From Mesorhizobium sp. ES1-1 (lineage in GTDB: Bacteria > Pseudomonadota > Alphaproteobacteria > Rhizobiales > Rhizobiaceae), in contig NZ_JAIUGX010000002.1 in NCBI RefSeq assembly GCF_020164785.1, forward strand, positions 310,001 to 374,000: DNA of 64,000 bases. Direction: 5' to 3'. The translations under genes were made by a program, and so were the position numbers. This document shows positions 42,675 through 51,975 of this stretch, in pieces (position 1 is the first letter of the stretch; the number at the start of each line of letters is the position of its first letter). The notes beneath the pieces were generated by a model that worked only from the letters and a program-made list of their open reading frames with translations, searched no databases and was not told the origin of the DNA.

Positions 42675-43832
42675 ATGCAAGAACATGACATGTCCTGGGT
42701 ACGCACGGAGATGGTGCTGGCGCAGCCGGCGCCAGCCGGCGTCGCGGGCCTCGGCGCATGGGTGCGAAGGAACCTGATAGCATCGGTTGGCGACACCATC
42801 ATGACCATAATCGGCATCGCCCTGGTGGCCATGACGCTGCCTCAGATCATCAACTGGGCTTTCATCGACGCTGTCTGGACGGGACCTGACCGCACCGTAT
42901 GCGCCACCGTGACACAAGGCGGGATTCAGCCGGATGGCTGGTCCGGCGCCTGCTGGGCTTTCGTCAATGCGAAGTTCGGCCAGTTCATGTTCGGAACCTA
43001 TCCGATCGAGGAACGCTGGCGGCCGATCCTGGTTGGTATCCTGCTGGTGGTGCTCATGGTGCCGATGCTGATGCCGAGCGTGCCGCGCAAAGGGCTCAAC
43101 GCCCTGCTGCTCATTGTCGGTTTGCCCGTCGTTTCATTCTTCCTTCTGGTGGGCGGCGCCTTCGGCCTGCAACATGTCGAAACCGCCCGCTGGGGCGGCT
43201 TGCTGGTGACGCTGTCCTTGTCTTTCGTGGCTATCGTGGTGTCGCTGCCGCTCGGCATCGTGCTGGCGCTTGGCAGGCGTTCCAAGATGCCGGTCGTCAA
43301 GATGCTCTGCGTCATCTTCATCGAAGCCGTGCGCGGCATTCCGCTGATCACCGTTCTGTTCATGGCGAGCGTCATGCTCCCGCTGTTCCTGCCGCCGGGC
43401 GTTACCTTTGACAAATATTTGCGCGCGCTTATCGGCGTGTCGCTCTTTGCCGCCGCCTATATGGCCGAAGTGGTGCGCGGCGGCCTGCAGGCGATCCCCA
43501 AGGGTCAATATGAGGGGGCCGATTCGCTCGGCCTCGGCTATTGGCAGAAGATGTATTTCATCGTCATGCCGCAGGCGCTCAAGCTCGTCATTCCAGGTAT
43601 CGTCAATACGTTCATCGGCATGTTCAAGGACACCAGCCTGGTGACCATCATCTCGATGTTCGACCTGCTCGGCATCGTCAAACAGAACTTCTCCGACGCC
43701 AACTGGGCAACGGCGCAGACGGCCAAGTCAGGGCTGATCTTCGCCGCCTTCGTCTTCTGGCTGTTCTGTTTCGGCATGTCGCGCTATTCGATGTACACAG
43801 AACGCCGGCTCGATACCGGCCACAAACGCTAA
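42675..43832 (+). CDS. aapM: General L-amino-acid ABC transporter, permease AapM
   Basis: A 385-residue second permease of the heterodimer. About eight hydrophobic segments; the EAA loop is [19 protein letters not shown] then [19 protein letters not shown]. AapQ and AapM together form the channel. It follows aapQ by four bases. Its TAA stop is the start of the second copy of a 49-base palindromic repeat, which separates it from aapP. Confidence 0.95.
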   Translation: MQEHDMSWVRTEMVLAQPAPAGVAGLGAWVRRNLIASVGDTIMTIIGIALVAMTLPQIINWAFIDAVWTGPDRTVCATVTQGGIQPDGWSGACWAFVNAKFGQFMFGTYPIEERWRPILVGILLVVLMVPMLMPSVPRKGLNALLLIVGLPVVSFFLLVGGAFGLQHVETARWGGLLVTLSLSFVAIVVSLPLGIVLALGRRSKMPVVKMLCVIFIEAVRGIPLITVLFMASVMLPLFLPPGVTFDKYLRALIGVSLFAAAYMAEVVRGGLQAIPKGQYEGADSLGLGYWQKMYFIVMPQALKLVIPGIVNTFIGMFKDTSLVTIISMFDLLGIVKQNFSDANWATAQTAKSGLIFAAFVFWLFCFGMSRYSMYTERRLDTGHKR

Positions 43833-43880
43833 TGCATGTCGCCCAAAAGTGTGTTGCGGTTTTGGGATAACGACATGCAT
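43832..43880. repeat. 49-base palindromic repeat, copy 2, between aapM and aapP
   Basis: Starts on the last base of the aapM stop. Arms ATGCATGTCG/CGACATGCAT (10 pairs) and CCCAAAA/TTTTGGG (7 pairs) with a four-base bulge and an 11-base loop. Same length and placement as copy 1 at 7809-7857. Its position within an operon could stabilise the upstream mRNA or dampen aapP expression. Confidence 0.85.
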
Positions 43881-43915
43881 TATAATGAAAGATAAAAAGA
43901 CAAGGGGATCCTGTC

Positions 43916-44719
43916 ATGGCCACCGAAAACGCCGTCAGCGCCGAAGAGATCAAGGTCAACGCGGCCAAGATGCAGATCTCGACCACCGATGTCGCCATCG
44001 ACATCATCGCCATGCACAAATGGTACGGCGAGTTCCATGTGCTGAAGGACATCAATCTCAAGGTGATGCGCGGCGAGCGCATCGTCATCTGCGGCCCGTC
44101 CGGCTCGGGCAAGTCCACGATGATCCGCTGCATCAACCGGCTGGAGGAGCACCAGAAGGGCAAGATCATCGTCGACGGCAAGGAACTAACCAACGACCTG
44201 AAGAAGATCGACGAAGTGCGCCGCGAGGTGGGCATGGTGTTCCAGCACTTCAACCTCTTCCCGCATCTCACCATCCTCGAAAACTGCACACTGGCGCCGA
44301 TCTGGGTGCGCAAGACACCGAAAAAGCAGGCCGAGGAAATCGCCATGCACTTCCTCAAGCGCGTCAAGATTCCCGAGCAGGCCAACAAATATCCGGGTCA
44401 GCTATCCGGCGGCCAGCAGCAGCGCGTGGCGATCGCGCGTTCTTTGTGCATGAACCCGCGCATCATGCTGTTCGACGAGCCGACCTCGGCGCTGGATCCG
44501 GAAATGATCAAGGAAGTCCTGGAAACGATGGTCGGCCTGGCCGAGGAAGGCATGACCATGCTGTGCGTCACCCACGAAATGGGCTTCGCGCGCAAGGTCG
44601 CCAACCGCGTCATCTTCATGGATCAAGGCCAGATCGTCGAGCAGAACACGCCGGCCGAATTCTTCGACCATCCGCGCCATGAGCGCACAAAATTGTTCCT
44701 GTCGCAGATCCTGCACTGA
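43916..44719 (+). CDS. aapP: General L-amino-acid ABC transporter, ATP-binding protein
   Basis: A 267-residue ABC ATPase of the polar-amino-acid type. Walker [11 protein letters not shown] loop [16 protein letters not shown], signature [15 protein letters not shown], Walker [16 protein letters not shown], switch His in [15 protein letters not shown]. It has an N-terminal extension of about 25 residues. Powers AapQM. Separated from aapM by 83 bases holding the palindromic repeat; a terminator follows the gene. Confidence 0.96.
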   Translation: MATENAVSAEEIKVNAAKMQISTTDVAIDIIAMHKWYGEFHVLKDINLKVMRGERIVICGPSGSGKSTMIRCINRLEEHQKGKIIVDGKELTNDLKKIDEVRREVGMVFQHFNLFPHLTILENCTLAPIWVRKTPKKQAEEIAMHFLKRVKIPEQANKYPGQLSGGQQQRVAIARSLCMNPRIMLFDEPTSALDPEMIKEVLETMVGLAEEGMTMLCVTHEMGFARKVANRVIFMDQGQIVEQNTPAEFFDHPRHERTKLFLSQILH

Positions 44720-44749
44720 CCCCTGGACGAACTGTCTTCGACCTCCAGG

Positions 44750-44783
44750 AGAGCTCGGCTGAAACAGCGCCGGGCTCTTTTGC
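44750..44783 (+). terminator. Terminator of the aap operon
   Basis: Stem AGAGCTCGGC (44750-44759) with GCCGGGCTCT (44769-44778), one G-T pair, a nine-base loop, followed by TTTTG. Confidence 0.8.
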
Positions 44784-44842
44784 GTATGGAGAGCAGGTGT
44801 CGCACGTTCGTGTCACGCCCAAGCGTTCGCAAGGCAGTCATC

Positions 44843-45511
44843 ATGAAGAAGCTTGGACGTATGCTGGTCCGCCTGATGATCGTGGCGGCTCTCGCCGTGA
44901 CGCTGGGAGCATTGGTGCCGCGACCGCTTTTGCAAACAGCCGGCGACCAACCCGCGAACCCCCGCCATATCCTCGTCCTCAGGAATCCGATCCACACGGA
45001 CATCGCCATTCCGGTCGACGATGCAGTGCTTCGTCGTTTCCATTTCCTGCTCGATGCCGGCATGCCGACCGACATGGCCGGGGTGCGCTACATCGTTTTT
45101 GGCTGGGGCGGTCGCGCCTTTTATCTGGAAACGCCGACATGGTCGCAACTCAAGGCCGTTCCGGTTATGAAAGCGCTGACCCTCGACACTTCGGTCATGC
45201 ATGTGGATATCGCCGGCGACATCGCCGAACCGCGCCCGGACGTCGCGAGCTTTGATATCGGCGAGGATGGCTTCGCCGCCTTGCTCGATTTCATCGCCGT
45301 GAGCTTTCAGCGAGGGGAGGGCGGCCCGGTCGTCATCGAGAACGCGGCCTATTCCAGATATGATCGTTTCTTCGAGGCCAAGGGGCACTTCAACGCACTG
45401 GTAGGATGCAACACCTGGACCGCGGCGGCGCTGCGGACTGCCGGACTGCGCACCGGCTGGTGGAACCCGCTGCCGGTCTCGCTCGGCCTGTCGATGCGGC
45501 TCTACAATTAG
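44843..45511 (+). CDS. DUF2459 (TIGR02117) family protein
   Basis: A 222-residue protein with an N-terminal membrane helix or signal (LVRLMIVAALAVTLGALVP). The DUF2459 features are visible: HTDIAIPVD, FGWGGRAFYLETPTW, and CNTWTAAALRTAGLRTGWWNPLPVS near the end. The conserved Cys and His suggest a cysteine hydrolase-like envelope enzyme, but the family function is not established. ATG at 44843 is used; upstream in-frame sequence runs into the aap terminator. Confidence 0.83.
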   Translation: MKKLGRMLVRLMIVAALAVTLGALVPRPLLQTAGDQPANPRHILVLRNPIHTDIAIPVDDAVLRRFHFLLDAGMPTDMAGVRYIVFGWGGRAFYLETPTWSQLKAVPVMKALTLDTSVMHVDIAGDIAEPRPDVASFDIGEDGFAALLDFIAVSFQRGEGGPVVIENAAYSRYDRFFEAKGHFNALVGCNTWTAAALRTAGLRTGWWNPLPVSLGLSMRLYN

Positions 45512-45553
45512 GAAAGCGGCCAGAGCGAACCGGCGTCAGCTCCGGATCAATTT

Positions 45554-46774
45554 TTACCGCTCCCATCCATAAAGCCAGTCGAGATCGGCTGCGAGCTTTT
45601 CCGGGCCGCGCATTTTCAGAAATAGGTTACGCGCGATGGCCACCGGCCCGGCGGCATGCCAGGCAAGGCGATTGAGGGCTCCGCGCCGGGCGGCCTTGGC
45701 TATGCGCGGCCTCCGCAGCGCCTCCCAGGTTTTCAGTCCGGCTGCCGGATCGGCCCGCGAGCCGGCCACGGCATCGGCAAGCATTGCCGCGTCCTCTATC
45801 GCCATCGCCGCGCCTTGCGCCGCGAACGGGGTCATCGCATGCGCCGCGTCGCCGATCAGCGCAATGCCGCCTGGCAAGGTCCAAGGCTGACTCTGGTCGA
45901 CCGTATGGAGCGGCCAGGTCAGCCATGGATCAACCAGGTCCATCACCTTTGCCAGGCCGGGGGCACAGCCTCGCGATGCATCGGCCAGGATGCCGGGGTC
46001 GGCGTGGCCCGACCAACCTTCAGCGATGCGCTCACCCTTGGTGATCGCGACGAGGTTGAACGCGTCGCCGTTGCTCACGGGGTAGGCGACCATGTGGAAG
46101 CCCGGATGCAGAAACGTCGTGACACAGTCGGCCGCGCCGATGGCGGCGAAGGCGCGGCCGGCGGGACTATCCGTGCCGACAGTGGCGCGCCAGGCCAACG
46201 CGCCCGAAAAGCGGTTTCTGGCCGCGGCCATCTTTTCGGAATCGACAAGCCCGCGTACCGATGACCAGACGCCATCGGCGCCAACCAGCAACGAGCCTTG
46301 TTGCTCCGTCGTCCTGCCGCCGATTTCGACGTTCGCCCTAACACCCTGGCTGCCGACTGCGAGTCTCCGGACGCGTGCGCCAAGGGTGAGATCGATGGCG
46401 GGCATCTCGGCGACGCGCTCCATGAGAGCGCTTTGCAGGTCGGCCCGATGCGCAACGAGGTAGGGCGCGCGCCAACGGCTTTCCGCCGATTGGCCGAGCG
46501 GCACGCGCGCCAACTGGCGCAATGTCCTCGCATCCTTGAGTACAACGGCCTGCGGCCGCACCGCCGCCGGCAGCAGCCTATCGAGGGCGCCAAGATCCCG
46601 CAGGATGCGTGTCGCGTTAGGGGAAAGCTGGAGGCCGGCACCCACGGCCTCGAGGCGTGCCGCCTGCTCGAACACGTGCACGCGGTAGCCACGTTCGGCA
46701 AAAGCAATTGCCGCTGTCAGTCCGGCGACACCTGCCCCGGCGATGACGACTGGCGGGGGGCGCTTGTCGTCCAT
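45554..46774 (-). CDS. FAD-dependent monooxygenase, salicylate-hydroxylase-like
   Basis: A 406-residue group A flavoprotein monooxygenase. The dinucleotide motif GAGVAGLTAAIAFAERG is at residues about 12-28, the DG-type motif LLVGADGVWSSVR near 165, and the second FAD motif ALIGDAAHAMTPFAAQGAAM near 305. These enzymes hydroxylate aromatic or related substrates with NAD(P)H and oxygen. The gene lies 16 bases after a zinc-finger (NDUFS6-type) gene on the same strand. The UbiH/salicylate-type split cannot be settled here; the substrate is unknown. Confidence 0.87.
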   Translation of the reverse strand: MDDKRPPPVVIAGAGVAGLTAAIAFAERGYRVHVFEQAARLEAVGAGLQLSPNATRILRDLGALDRLLPAAVRPQAVVLKDARTLRQLARVPLGQSAESRWRAPYLVAHRADLQSALMERVAEMPAIDLTLGARVRRLAVGSQGVRANVEIGGRTTEQQGSLLVGADGVWSSVRGLVDSEKMAAARNRFSGALAWRATVGTDSPAGRAFAAIGAADCVTTFLHPGFHMVAYPVSNGDAFNLVAITKGERIAEGWSGHADPGILADASRGCAPGLAKVMDLVDPWLTWPLHTVDQSQPWTLPGGIALIGDAAHAMTPFAAQGAAMAIEDAAMLADAVAGSRADPAAGLKTWEALRRPRIAKAARRGALNRLAWHAAGPVAIARNLFLKMRGPEKLAADLDWLYGWER

Positions 46775-46790
46775 CAGCTGTGCGAGAGCA

Positions 46791-47036
46791 TCAGGCGGCC
46801 TGGTCGATGTAGAGGCAGCCGGCTGGCAGCGTTTCCGTCGCCTTCAGCTTGGGCGAGTAGCGGTAGAGCGTCGAGCAATAGGGGCAGACCTTCTCATTGT
46901 CGTCGCCCATGTCGAGAAACACATGCGGGTGGTCGAAGGGCGGGTTGGCGCCGGTGCACATGAATTCCTTGACCCCGATGTCGATCGCCGGATGGCCCGC
47001 ATCGTTCTGGAAATGGGGAATGGAACCGCCTGCCAT
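46791..47036 (-). CDS. Zinc-finger CHCC protein, NDUFS6-like complex I accessory subunit
   Basis: An 81-residue protein with the CHCC zinc site: Cys in EFMCTGAN, His in PFDHPHVF, and the pair KVCPYCSTLYRY. This matches the alphaproteobacterial homologue of mitochondrial complex I subunit NDUFS6 (13 kDa), which helps incorporate NDUFS4-type subunits. AGGAGACG precedes the start. It is followed 16 bases later by the FAD monooxygenase gene. With the NDUFS4-like gene at 28930 the window encodes two complex I accessory proteins away from the nuo operon. Confidence 0.88.
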   Translation of the reverse strand: MAGGSIPHFQNDAGHPAIDIGVKEFMCTGANPPFDHPHVFLDMGDDNEKVCPYCSTLYRYSPKLKATETLPAGCLYIDQAA

Positions 47037-47180
47037 CGTCGTCTCCTTAACGCAATCTCGTCTGCATCTGGATCATAACGGGCCTGTTTGCAAGATCGAT
47101 GAAATGAAACTGTCGCAAAACCCTGTCAGAGGATAAGTTAAGCCGGTTAAGCGGCAGAGCTGGTGGGAAGAGCGGAAATT

Positions 47181-49382
47181 ATGAATGAACTGAAGCCTGT
47201 CAAAAGCGAATTCACCAATATCGAGGCCGCGAGCCCGGAAGGCGGCAACCCCGACCGTTTCGTCAATCGTGAATTTTCCTGGCTGCAGTTCAACCGGCGC
47301 GTCCTCGAAGAGTCCCTCAATCTCAATCATCCGCTCCTGGAGCGCGTCCGCTTCCTGTCGATATCGGCCGGAAACCTGGACGAGTTCTTCATGGTGCGCG
47401 TCGCCGGCCTCGCAGGCCAAGTGCGCGAAGGCATCGTGCTGAAGAGCCCGGACGGACGCACTCCCGAGCAGCAGCTCGAGCAGTTGCTGCGCGAAGTCGA
47501 ACGGCTGCAGGAAGACCAACAGAACAGCCTTTCGGCTCTCACCGTCCTGCTCAACAAGGAAGGCATCGAGACCATTACCCGCGACGCCCTGAGCAAGGAC
47601 GAGAAAATCTGGCTGGAGGACCATTTCCAGGAGCAGGTGTTCCCGGTGTTGACGCCGCTGTCGATCGACCCGGCGCATCCGTTCCCGTTCATTCCCAATC
47701 TCGGCTTCTCGATGGCATTGCAGCTGCGCCATCGCAAGAATGGCGAGGAAATGAGCGCGCTGCTTCGCCTGCCCGTCGCCCTGAAGCGGTTCATCCGTCT
47801 GCCTGACCGCAAGCAGCATGTCCGGTTCATCCCGCTTGAGGAGGCGGTCGGCCTCTATATCGGCAAGCTGTTTCCCGGCTACGAGGTCAAGGGTTCGGGC
47901 ACGTTCCGGATCATTCGCGACAGCGATATCGAGGTCGAGGAAGAGTCCGAGGACCTCGTGCGCCTGTTCGAAACGGCCCTGAAGCGCCGGCGCCGCGGCT
48001 CGGTCATCCGCATCGAATTCGACAGGCTGATGCCGGGCGAACTGCGCGAATTCGTCGCCGGCGAGCTCGGCGTCTCGTCGAGCCGCATCAGCGTGCTGAC
48101 CGGTCCGCTGGCGCTCAGCCAGATTTCCGAGATCGTCGCCGTCCCACGCGACGATCTGAAGTTCACGCCCTACAATCCGCGCTTTCCCGAGCGCATCCGC
48201 GAGCATGGCGGCGACTGTTTCGCGGCCATTCGGGAGAAGGACATCGTCGTCCACCACCCGTATGAATCCTTCGACGTCGTTGTGCAATTCCTGCGCCAGG
48301 CGATGGCCGACCCGGAAGTGGTAGCGATCAAGCAGACGCTGTACCGCACCTCCAACGACAGCCCGATCGTGCGCGCTCTGGTCGACGCCGCCGAGGCGGG
48401 CAAGTCGGTCACGGCGCTGGTGGAATTGAAGGCTCGTTTCGACGAGGAAGCCAATATCCGCTGGGCGCGCGACCTGGAGCGCGCCGGCGTGCAGGTCGTC
48501 TTCGGCTTCCTAGAGCTCAAGACCCACGCGAAAATGTCGCTGGTCGTACGCCGCGAGGACGGCAAGCTGCGCAATTACGTGCATCTCGGCACCGGCAATT
48601 ACCACCCGGTTACCGCCCGCATCTACACCGACCTGTCCTTCTTCACCACCGACCCGACGATCGCCAGGGACGTAGCCCAGCTCTTCAACTTCATCACCGG
48701 CTATGCCGAGCCGACGGATGAAATGCGGCTGGCTATCTCGCCGTTCACGCTCAGAAACCGGATTCTCAAGCATATTTCCGACGAAGTCGCTTATGCGCAC
48801 GCGGGCAAACCGGCGCGGATCTGGATGAAGATGAACGCGCTCGTCGACCCGATCATCATCGACGCGCTCTATGACGCCAGCCGGGCGGGGGTCGAGATCG
48901 ACCTCGTCGTGCGCGGCATCTGTTGCCTGAGGCCGCAAGTGCCCGGCCTGTCGGAGAACATCAGGGTGAAGTCGATCGTTGGACGCTTCCTCGAACACAG
49001 CCGAATCTATTGTTTCGGCAACGGCTACGGGCTGCCCTCGGACGAAGCGATCGTCTACATCTCCTCGGCCGATCTCATGCCGCGCAATCTCGATCGCCGT
49101 GTCGAGACGATGGTGCCGATCACCAATCCGACTGTGCACGAACAGATCCTGGGGCAGATCATGCTCGGCAACATCATGGACAATCAGCAAAGTTTCGACG
49201 TATTGGCAGACGGAACCTCCCGGCGCGTGGTGCTGGAGGAGGGCGAGGAACCGTTCAACGCGCAGGAATATTTCATGACCAATCCCAGCCTGTCCGGACG
49301 GGGTGATGCGCTGAAGTCGCACGCGCCCAAGCGCATCGCGCAATTCAAGCGCCGCAAGAAGAACGCAGCAGCGTCCAGCTGA
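47181..49382 (+). CDS. ppk1: Polyphosphate kinase 1
   Basis: A 733-residue PPK1, which reversibly polymerises the ATP gamma phosphate into polyphosphate. The N-terminal domain starts [19 protein letters not shown]; the catalytic core shows [18 protein letters not shown], the phospho-accepting His in [35 protein letters not shown], and [20 protein letters not shown] at 47181 is preferred to GTG at 47163. The stop overlaps the ppx start (TGATG), so synthesis and breakdown enzymes are coupled. Confidence 0.96.
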   Translation: MNELKPVKSEFTNIEAASPEGGNPDRFVNREFSWLQFNRRVLEESLNLNHPLLERVRFLSISAGNLDEFFMVRVAGLAGQVREGIVLKSPDGRTPEQQLEQLLREVERLQEDQQNSLSALTVLLNKEGIETITRDALSKDEKIWLEDHFQEQVFPVLTPLSIDPAHPFPFIPNLGFSMALQLRHRKNGEEMSALLRLPVALKRFIRLPDRKQHVRFIPLEEAVGLYIGKLFPGYEVKGSGTFRIIRDSDIEVEEESEDLVRLFETALKRRRRGSVIRIEFDRLMPGELREFVAGELGVSSSRISVLTGPLALSQISEIVAVPRDDLKFTPYNPRFPERIREHGGDCFAAIREKDIVVHHPYESFDVVVQFLRQAMADPEVVAIKQTLYRTSNDSPIVRALVDAAEAGKSVTALVELKARFDEEANIRWARDLERAGVQVVFGFLELKTHAKMSLVVRREDGKLRNYVHLGTGNYHPVTARIYTDLSFFTTDPTIARDVAQLFNFITGYAEPTDEMRLAISPFTLRNRILKHISDEVAYAHAGKPARIWMKMNALVDPIIIDALYDASRAGVEIDLVVRGICCLRPQVPGLSENIRVKSIVGRFLEHSRIYCFGNGYGLPSDEAIVYISSADLMPRNLDRRVETMVPITNPTVHEQILGQIMLGNIMDNQQSFDVLADGTSRRVVLEEGEEPFNAQEYFMTNPSLSGRGDALKSHAPKRIAQFKRRKKNAAASS

Positions 49383-50917
49383 TGCAGGCGGAATCCCAAG
49401 GCCGGCTGCAGGACCGCCGACCGCTGTCCATCATCGACATCGGGTCGAACTCGATCCGTCTTGTCGTCTATGAGGGGCTGGCGCGCTCGCCGACCATGCT
49501 GTTCAACGAAAAGATGCTGGCAGGCCTCGGCCGCGGCATCGTGTCGACCGGCAAGCTCGATCCGGAAGCGGTGACGCGATCGATGGAAGAGTTCCGCCGC
49601 TTCCGTGCGCTGTCCGAACAGGCCGGCGCTGCCCAGATCTATGTGCTGGCTACGGCCGCCGCCCGCGAGGCCGTCAACGGCCCCGACTTCATCCATCGGG
49701 CGCAGGATGTACTGAAGACCGAAATCCGCGTGTTGAGCGGCCGCCAGGAGGCCCATTATTCGGCGCTCGGGGTCATCTCCGGCTTTCACCCGGCCGACGG
49801 CATCGCCGGCGACCTTGGCGGCGGCAGCCTCGAACTGGTCGATGTCGCGGGCGAGGCCATCGGCGACGGGATCACCCTGCCGTTAGGCGGCCTGCGACTG
49901 CAGGACATGGCGAAGAATTCGCTTGCCCAGGCGGCGAAGATCACGCGTGACGAGCTGGCGCGGGCCAAGCTGCTCAAAGGCGGGCAGGGCAGGCCCTTCT
50001 ACGCCGTTGGCGGCACATGGCGAAATCTCGCCAGGCTGCACATGGAAATGACCAACTATCCGCTCGGCGTCATGCATCACTACGAGATCGGGATCGAGAG
50101 CGCCGCGAATTTCCTCAGGCAGGTGGCGAAAGGCGAGATCGAGAAGGTCAAGGGCATCGAAGGCGTCTCGAAAAACCGCCGCTCGCTGCTGCCCTATGGC
50201 GCCATCGTGTTGCAGGAGATCATGACGGCGATGCAGCCGTCCAAAATCATCGTTTCGGCGCTCGGCGTGCGCGAGGGTTTTCTGTATTCGCTGCTCGACG
50301 AAGCCGAGCAAAAGGCCGATCCCCTGATTTCGGCGGCGGAGGAACTTGCCCGGCTGCGGTCGCGCTCCGTCACCCACTCACACGAACTGGTCGAATGGAC
50401 CGCCCGGACATTCGCCGCCTTCGGCATCGACGAGACGGAGGATGAAGCGCGCTATCGCCATGCCGCGGCATTGCTCGCCGATATTGGCTGGCGCGCGCAT
50501 CCCGAATATCGCGGCAAGCAGTCGCTGAACATCATCGCGCACGCCTCATTCTTCGGTGTCGACCATCCTGGTCGCGCGTTCCTGGCACTGGCCAATGCAT
50601 ACCGTCACGACGGCATCTTCAACGAATCCATCGACTCCGAGATCAAGGCACTGGCAACACCGCGCTATCTCGAACGGGCTCGGGTGCTGGCGGCGATGAT
50701 GCGCGTCGTCTACCTGCTGACGGCGTCGATGCCCGGCATCATGCCGAGACTGAAATGGGAGCAGCGCGCCAATGGTGTGCTGGCACTGGTGTTGCCGGCG
50801 TCGCTGGCCGATCTATACGGCGAGCGGCCGGCCGGGCGCCTGGCGCAACTGGCCCGCATCACAAATCGCCGGCTGGTGCTCTCGGTCGAGGGCGGCCCGA
50901 GCATGTCGGTGAAGTAG
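49382..50917 (+). CDS. ppx: Exopolyphosphatase (Ppx/GppA family)
   Basis: A 511-residue Ppx, which releases phosphate from polyphosphate ends and may also act on pppGpp. The ASKHA-fold phosphate-1 motif IIDIGSNSIRLVVYE is at the N-terminus and the phosphate-2 motif IAGDLGGGSLELV near residue 140. The C-terminal HD-like helical domain (residues about 320-500) is complete. It starts at the overlapping TGATG of ppk. Confidence 0.94.
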   Translation: MQAESQGRLQDRRPLSIIDIGSNSIRLVVYEGLARSPTMLFNEKMLAGLGRGIVSTGKLDPEAVTRSMEEFRRFRALSEQAGAAQIYVLATAAAREAVNGPDFIHRAQDVLKTEIRVLSGRQEAHYSALGVISGFHPADGIAGDLGGGSLELVDVAGEAIGDGITLPLGGLRLQDMAKNSLAQAAKITRDELARAKLLKGGQGRPFYAVGGTWRNLARLHMEMTNYPLGVMHHYEIGIESAANFLRQVAKGEIEKVKGIEGVSKNRRSLLPYGAIVLQEIMTAMQPSKIIVSALGVREGFLYSLLDEAEQKADPLISAAEELARLRSRSVTHSHELVEWTARTFAAFGIDETEDEARYRHAAALLADIGWRAHPEYRGKQSLNIIAHASFFGVDHPGRAFLALANAYRHDGIFNESIDSEIKALATPRYLERARVLAAMMRVVYLLTASMPGIMPRLKWEQRANGVLALVLPASLADLYGERPAGRLAQLARITNRRLVLSVEGGPSMSVK

Positions 50918-50919
50918 GC

Positions 50920-51324
50920 CTACACCGAACCACGCGCGTCGATCGACCAGGCGCCGGCGCCGGCAATGGCCAGCGCCAGAAAGCCGCCCGCGATTGCGAT
51001 GTCCTTCATCAGCATCTGCGTGTGCAGGAAAGCCAGTGTCGGGTCATCCCCGCCTTGGCCATAATGACCGATGAAGCCTGCCACGATGCAGAAGACGGCG
51101 ACCGCCAGGGCAACGATCCTTGTCTGGAAGCCGGCCAGGATGAGCAATCCCGCTATCAATTCGAACAGGCCCGTACCCCACGCGGCGAGCGTCGGTAGCG
51201 GCAGACCAAGCCCGGCGAAATAGCTTGTCGTGCCGGAGATGCCGGAAATCGCGTTGAATCCCGACGGCACGAACAGGGCGGCGAAAAGCAGCCGGGAAAG
51301 CAGGAGCACGAGGTTACGAGGCAC
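50920..51324 (-). CDS. DoxX-family membrane protein, copy 1
   Basis: A DoxX-like protein of about 134 residues with four transmembrane helices (LLFAALFVPSGFNAI, FELIAGLLILAGFQTRIV, and two more) ending AGAGAWSIDARGSV. The family is a small quinone- or stress-linked membrane protein group without a settled role here. The start is uncertain: GTG at 51324 has an upstream AAGG, but GTG at 51330 or 51333 and TTG at 51354 are also in frame. A clear paralogue lies just upstream at 51421. It ends two bases from the convergent ppx stop. Confidence 0.82.
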   Translation of the reverse strand: MPRNLVLLLSRLLFAALFVPSGFNAISGISGTTSYFAGLGLPLPTLAAWGTGLFELIAGLLILAGFQTRIVALAVAVFCIVAGFIGHYGQGGDDPTLAFLHTQMLMKDIAIAGGFLALAIAGAGAWSIDARGSV

Positions 51325-51370
51325 TGTCACCACCCTTGTCCGTGGCTTGCGCAATGACGGACAACGAAAA

Positions 51371-51396
51371 AGCGGCGCGGAAAATTCCGCGCCGCT
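51371..51396 (-). terminator. Terminator of the second DoxX gene
   Basis: A perfect 12-base-pair stem (AGCGGCGCGGAA, 51371-51382, with 51385-51396) and, read on the minus strand, a following TTTTTCG. It separates the two DoxX genes into different transcripts. Confidence 0.82.
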
Positions 51397-51420
51397 CTTC
51401 TCCAGAAGGCTCGACGTCGA

Positions 51421-51837
51421 TCAGCCGCGCTTGGCGTCGATCGAGTAGGCGCCGGCGCCGGAAGAGGCGAGTACCAGGAAGCCGCCGGCTATGGCGACGT
51501 TCTTGAGGAAATGGATCATCTGGTTCTGGTCGGCCCAACCCGTGTGGGCGACAAGAGCGGTTGCGATTGTGAAGGCAGCCAACACCCAGGCCACGATGCG
51601 TGTCTGGAAGCCTACGACGATGGCGAGGCCACCGAGTAGTTCGATCAGGCCGACGACCACGGCCGTGACGGTCGGGACGGGAAGGCCCATCGAGCCGAAA
51701 TAGCCGGCTGTGCCAGCAATATCGGCGAGTTTGTTGAAGCCCGACAGCACGAATATGACGGCGAGCAGAATGCGGCCGAGAAGGATGGTGGTGGAGCTGC
51801 TGGAAGCAGCGGCGGTTCCGGCTGAGCTGATGGACAT
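51421..51837 (-). CDS. DoxX-family membrane protein, copy 2
   Basis: A 138-residue paralogue of the preceding protein, four transmembrane helices, sharing the SGFN, GFQTRIV and AIAGGF segments and the ending GAGAYSIDAKRG. The start ATG at 51837 follows GGAG; upstream in-frame sequence is not conserved with the paralogue. Tandem duplication is clear, but each copy seems to have its own promoter and terminator. Confidence 0.88.
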   Translation of the reverse strand: MSISSAGTAAASSSSTTILLGRILLAVIFVLSGFNKLADIAGTAGYFGSMGLPVPTVTAVVVGLIELLGGLAIVVGFQTRIVAWVLAAFTIATALVAHTGWADQNQMIHFLKNVAIAGGFLVLASSGAGAYSIDAKRG

Positions 51838-51975
51838 TGCGGTGTCTCCGAACGGTTTGAATGATCCGTGGAATAGCCCATGATGGCTGTTCACCAAAGC
51901 CGCCGATGTGACGACACATTGTTCACAATGCTCGCGCTTCGCGAGCCGCGCAACGGTCGCGAATTCAGACACTGC

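Noticed and set aside
47110..47128. CTGTC repeats upstream of ppk as a Pho box
   Set aside because: The two CTGTC units are 13 bases apart rather than the 11 expected for a PhoB site, and the rest of the consensus is poor.
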